Positions 32,196 through 35,164 of a DNA stretch of 35,164 nucleotides are shown here, piece by piece (the first letter of the stretch is position 1; each line of letters opens with the position of its first letter). The stretch comes from Pseudomonadota bacterium (GTDB taxonomy: Bacteria > Pseudomonadota > Alphaproteobacteria > HIMB59 > GCA-002718135), in assembly GCA_027625355.1 (NCBI GenBank), contig JAQBWI010000002.1, forward strand, positions 1 through 35,164. The letters run 5' to 3'. The position numbers were made by a program, and so were the translations under genes. The notes under the pieces were generated by a model. That model was given only the letters and a program-made list of their open reading frames with translations. It was not told the DNA's origin and made no database searches.

Positions 32196-32878
32196 TGATC
32201 AAAAAATCTATTCTTTTAGTTGATGATGATCAAAGATTAAGAGTATTATTAAAAGATTATTTAAATGAAAAAAATTTTCGAGTTTTTACATCTGAAGATT
32301 TTAATGAAACTAAAGAAATATTAGAATTTTTTATATTTGTTTTAATTATTTTAGATAGATTGATGCCATCTGGAGATGGAGTTGATTTAATTCAAGATAT
32401 AAAAAAAACATCAAAAACACCAATTATAATGTTAACTGCTATGAGCGAAAATAATGATAAAATAGATGGATTGAAAAAAGGAACTGATGATTACCTATCA
32501 AAACCATTTGAGCCGGAAGAATTATTTCTTCGTATTAATAATTTACTAAAACTATATGAAAATATTAATCAGCAAGAATTACTTTTTAGTTTTGGAAGTT
32601 TTATTTACAACACAAAAACTAACTCACTAACATTAAATGACGAAGAAATATATCTTACTGAGGGGGAAAATAACCTCTTATTAAAACTTATAAATAATAG
32701 GAATAATACCCTTTCAAGAGAACAATTAGCAGAAAAAGAATTTGATGAAAGTGAATTGAGGAAAGTTGATGTAGGAATAACTAGACTAAGACAAAAAATT
32801 GAAAACACACCTAAACACCCACAGCATATAAAAACTATTAGAGGAAAAGGTTATATGCTTATATGTAAAGAGATATGA
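32195..32878 (+). CDS. OmpR-family response regulator
   Basis: 227 residues. The receiver domain (1-120) has acidic residues D10-D12, phosphoacceptor D54 (ILDRLMPSG), T81 and K103 (LSKPF). The C-terminal OmpR/PhoB winged-helix DNA-binding domain is at about 128-225 (LTEGENNLLLKLINN, RKVDVGITRLRQKIE, IKTIRGKGYML). It should be phosphorylated by the histidine kinase encoded immediately downstream, whose start overlaps its stop (ATGA). Target genes cannot be told. It may be the PetR-like regulator of alphaproteobacteria. Confidence 0.92.
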   Translation: MIKKSILLVDDDQRLRVLLKDYLNEKNFRVFTSEDFNETKEILEFFIFVLIILDRLMPSGDGVDLIQDIKKTSKTPIIMLTAMSENNDKIDGLKKGTDDYLSKPFEPEELFLRINNLLKLYENINQQELLFSFGSFIYNTKTNSLTLNDEEIYLTEGENNLLLKLINNRNNTLSREQLAEKEFDESELRKVDVGITRLRQKIENTPKHPQHIKTIRGKGYMLICKEI

Positions 32879-34170
32879 TTTTTAAAAAAATTCTTCCCGT
32901 ATCATTATTGGGTCGTTCTATAATTATTATATTTGTTCCTATTTTTTTATTAGTAATTATCACATCACTTATTTTTTATCAGACATCTTGGAACATAATA
33001 TCTAAAAGATTAACAGAGTCTGTAGTGGCTGATATCAATGTAATTGTTAAATTAATAAAACAGGATTTAGAAACTGAGGCAATTAAGATTGCTGAACAAG
33101 ATTTTAAAATGAAAATCAATATTCAAAAAAACTCCAAGGTTGGTAATATTATTTTCATTGATCAGCGTGGAATATTATCTAAAAGACTTAATCAGGCATT
33201 AATTAATATTAATAAACCTTTTACGTATGATCTAAATAATATTGATAAAGGTGTTAAAATAGTTATTCAATTAGATAAAGATTTGCTTGTAGTAAATGTT
33301 GATAAAGATAGATTGTACAGTGAAACAGCCTTTGTCTTTTTATTATGGATGATTTTTGCATCGATTATACTTCTTATAATATCATATTTTTTAATGAGTA
33401 AACAAATAAGACCTCTGAAAAGATTGTCAATTATTGCAGAAACATTTGGCAGAGGATTAGATGCTCCAGAATTACAGTCAGCTGGTGCTTCAGAAATTAG
33501 ACAAACCGCAAATGCATTTAATCAAATGCGAACACGTATTAAAAGATTTTTAAAACAAAGAACTGATATGCTTGCAGGAGTTAGTCATGATTTAAGAACG
33601 CCATTGACAAGAATGAAACTTCAATTATCTCTTTTAAAAGATGAAAAAGCCAAAAAAGAGCTTGAACTTGATATAAATGAAATGACGGCAATGCTTGATA
33701 GTTATTTAAGCTTTGTAAGATCTGAAGCACCAGAACCCATAGAAAGTATAAATTTAAATAAATTTTTAAAAGAGATAATTAGCAATGTAAACAAAGAAAA
33801 ATTTAAGATAAATTTAAATGAAAAGAATGTTGTCAAAACTTCTGGGAGACCTTTACAATTAAAAAGAGCATTTCAAAATATTATTGATAATTCAATACGG
33901 TATTCAAATAAATTAGAGATAAAAATTTTTACAAATAACGAAGGATGTAGTATTTTATTTGAAGACAATGGTCCCGGAATACCGAATAAAAATTACGAAG
34001 ATGTATTCAAGCCATTTTTTACAATTGATCCCTCACGTAACAAACTAAAAGGTGAAAGTGGATTAGGATTAGCTATTACAAGAGATATTATAAGATCACA
34101 CGGAGGAGAGATTAAGCTTGGCGAGTCAAAATTTGGGGGGCTGAAGTCAATATTACAACTTCCAATTTAA
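32875..34170 (+). CDS. EnvZ-type sensor histidine kinase
   Basis: 431 residues. TM1 is about 14-34, a periplasmic sensor region of about 115 residues has no recognised domain, and TM2 is about 151-173. A HAMP linker (about 172-225) is followed by the dimerisation helix with His238 (GVSHDLRTPLTRMK) and the ATPase domain with N-box (FQNIIDNSIRYS), G1 (EDNGPGIP) and G2 (GESGLGLA, 393-400). It is an inner-membrane kinase for the response regulator upstream. The ATGA overlap indicates coupled synthesis. Its end overlaps the convergent tRNA-binding gene by 4 bp. Confidence 0.93.
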   Translation: MIFKKILPVSLLGRSIIIIFVPIFLLVIITSLIFYQTSWNIISKRLTESVVADINVIVKLIKQDLETEAIKIAEQDFKMKINIQKNSKVGNIIFIDQRGILSKRLNQALININKPFTYDLNNIDKGVKIVIQLDKDLLVVNVDKDRLYSETAFVFLLWMIFASIILLIISYFLMSKQIRPLKRLSIIAETFGRGLDAPELQSAGASEIRQTANAFNQMRTRIKRFLKQRTDMLAGVSHDLRTPLTRMKLQLSLLKDEKAKKELELDINEMTAMLDSYLSFVRSEAPEPIESINLNKFLKEIISNVNKEKFKINLNEKNVVKTSGRPLQLKRAFQNIIDNSIRYSNKLEIKIFTNNEGCSILFEDNGPGIPNKNYEDVFKPFFTIDPSRNKLKGESGLGLAITRDIIRSHGGEIKLGESKFGGLKSILQLPI

Positions 34171-34508
34171 TAGATCTGACCTCCATCTACTAACTTTTTA
34201 TCGGGGCTAAATAAAATAGGTTCATTATTATCATCAGGAAAGCCAAGCACTAATACATCTGATATTAAATCTCCTATTTGTTTTTTAGGAAAGTTTATGA
34301 CAGCTGCTATTTGTTTATGAAGTAGTTGATCTACTTTGTAATTTCTAGTTAATTGAGCAGAGCTTTTTTTAACCCCAATTTCATCTCCAAAGTTAATTTT
34401 TAATACATAAGAGGGTTTACGTAATTTATTATTTAATTCTGCTGAGATTATTGTTCCTAATCTAATCTCTATTTTTGCAAAATCAGAATAACTAATTAAG
34501 TCTTTCAT
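34167..34508 (-). CDS. tRNA-binding domain protein, CsaA-like
   Basis: 113 residues, a single OB-fold tRNA-binding domain of the CsaA / methionyl-tRNA-synthetase C-terminal type: FAKIEIRLGTIISAE near the start and IGDLISDVLVLGFPDDNNEP near the end. CsaA has been described as an export-related chaperone in Bacillus and binds tRNA in structural work; the function here is unknown. It follows the TetR-like gene with an ATGA overlap and lies two genes from proC. Confidence 0.87.
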   Translation of the reverse strand: MKDLISYSDFAKIEIRLGTIISAELNNKLRKPSYVLKINFGDEIGVKKSSAQLTRNYKVDQLLHKQIAAVINFPKKQIGDLISDVLVLGFPDDNNEPILFSPDKKLVDGGQIY

Positions 34509-35050
34509 AAAAATATTTTACTCAATTTTTCTGCTTGATCTAAATTTTTATCTAGTGCAGTCATTGTTTTTTCTAATGAGGAATCTTTATCCTCCATCCA
34601 TTGGAAAAAAGTAATAAAATATACTAACATTAAACCTTTTAATCGTATCGTACCCTTTAAACCATTCACTTTATATTTGGATAATTCTGCAGTTATAATC
34701 ATACTTTCAAGAAATGTTGGAAGTAGTTTTATAAATTGTTGAGGTTTTTTTTTTAAAATTTTATAAATTTCTATAAAAGCTTTTCTGTTTTCTTCCAATA
34801 TATCAAATCTTGCCATTAAAACTTCAAACAACATATCTTTAGAAGATGATTTTTCGAGAGATTTAGTTTTATCTATTAATAGATTGTCAACATATTTGCT
34901 AATAAGTTTAAGTACATCAAATTTTGTTTTAATATAAGTTTTTTTCAATTTAACATTTTTAAAAACTTGCTCTAAAGAAAATGTATTCCATGATTTTTTT
35001 TTTAAAATATTTAAAGTTTGTTGAGCAATTTTTTTTTCGTAATCAATCAT
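34505..35050 (-). CDS. TetR-like protein, function unknown
   Basis: 181 residues from the ATG at 35050, which lies within the end of proC (8 bp overlap); a TTG four codons upstream is less likely. The N-terminal segment LNILKKKSWNTFSLEQVFKN resembles a TetR helix-turn-helix, but the usual GVSxGTLYxHF pattern is poor (VKLKKTYIKTKFDVL). The C-terminal region is all-helical with FEVLMARFDILEENRKAF and EKTMTALDKNLDQAEKL, a pattern I associate with alphaproteobacterial TetR/COQ9-like proteins. DNA binding is uncertain. It is co-transcribed with proC and the CsaA-like gene. Confidence 0.65.
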   Translation of the reverse strand: MIDYEKKIAQQTLNILKKKSWNTFSLEQVFKNVKLKKTYIKTKFDVLKLISKYVDNLLIDKTKSLEKSSSKDMLFEVLMARFDILEENRKAFIEIYKILKKKPQQFIKLLPTFLESMIITAELSKYKVNGLKGTIRLKGLMLVYFITFFQWMEDKDSSLEKTMTALDKNLDQAEKLSKIFL

Positions 35051-35164
35051 TGATTTTTCCAAGCTTAGATGCTCTTTTATAGGCTGCCAAAAAAGTATTG
35101 TACATTATCTTATTAGGTTTGTATTTTTGCAAAATTTTTATTCCAGCTTCTGTTGTTCCACCTT
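35043..35164 (-). CDS. proC: pyrroline-5-carboxylate reductase, C-terminal fragment (runs off the window)
   Basis: The minus strand reads 39 codons to a TGA at 35043-35045, beginning GGTTEAGIKILQKY and ending SKLGKIND. GGTTEAG is the conserved C-terminal substrate/NADPH-site motif of ProC, the last enzyme of proline synthesis, followed by the usual helical tail. The rest of the gene lies beyond base 35164. Its stop overlaps the ATG of the TetR-like gene, so the proC, TetR-like and CsaA-like genes form one unit. Confidence 0.8.
   Translation of the reverse strand, partial: GGTTEAGIKILQKYKPNKIMYNTFLAAYKRASKLGKIND

Noticed and set aside
1..35164. tRNA, rRNA, riboswitch, CRISPR array, insertion sequence or prophage genes
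   Set aside because: No tandem repeat-spacer pattern, transposase or integrase reading frame, or recognisable RNA gene was found. All gaps between genes are about 105 bp or shorter.

Overview
The window is AT-rich (roughly 30% GC by eye), gene-dense and tightly packed. Most genes in an operon overlap or lie within a few bases, and no gene-free stretch exceeds about 105 bases. The uvrC-pgsA-moaD-moaE block, an ilvE/MarR/OmpR-type regulator/histidine kinase block, and a proC end next to a CsaA-like gene are gene orders I associate with Alphaproteobacteria. With the base composition, the compact layout and the organosulfonate and quaternary-amine genes, this points to a free-living marine alphaproteobacterium of the SAR11 / HIMB59 (AEGEAN-169) kind. 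The lineage is an inference. No rRNA, tRNA, insertion sequence, CRISPR array or prophage was seen.

Layout. (1) 36-2493: the 5-oxoprolinase genes pxpC and pxpB diverge from pxpA across only 24 bp. (2) 2498-15865: a large accessory block. A minus-strand operon encodes a periplasmic binding protein, two CUT1-type permeases (no ATPase in the window), a HAD-fold protein lacking its nucleophile, a short-chain dehydrogenase and a double SnoaL-domain protein. It diverges from a LacI-family regulator and an alpha/beta hydrolase. Next is a second divergent locus: on the minus strand a bicupin, another double SnoaL-type protein and a stand-alone MetE-type catalytic domain; on the plus strand a third double SnoaL-type protein and a HisD-family enzyme that most resembles sulfopropanediol 3-dehydrogenase (HpsN). 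Both divergent intergenic regions carry near-identical palindromes with core ATTCAATA-TATTGAAT. I read these as operators tying the two loci into one LacI-controlled regulon. This block is the best candidate for an undescribed catabolic system; its substrate cannot be read from the sequence.

(3) 15862-19433: cysQ-cysD-cysNC, making and removing PAPS, with no APS/PAPS reductase or sulfite reductase nearby. (4) 19481-23187: a Rieske oxygenase of the quaternary-amine type, a DgcA-like flavoenzyme and a carboxymuconolactone-decarboxylase-family protein, suggesting oxidative N-demethylation of a betaine-like compound. (5) 23195-27534: a Na+/Ca2+ exchanger, a GMC (choline-dehydrogenase-type) oxidoreductase and sulfoacetaldehyde acetyltransferase Xsc. 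The last two are convergent, 2 bp apart, and could together take isethionate to acetyl phosphate and sulfite. (6) 27644-35164: housekeeping genes uvrC, pgsA, moaD, moaE, ilvE, a MarR/response-regulator/histidine-kinase cassette, a CsaA-like tRNA-binding protein, a TetR-like protein and the C-terminal end of proC at the window edge.

Overall the window reads as a scavenger's toolkit for dissolved organic sulfur and nitrogen (sulfonates, methylated amines, 5-oxoproline) inserted among conserved alphaproteobacterial blocks.
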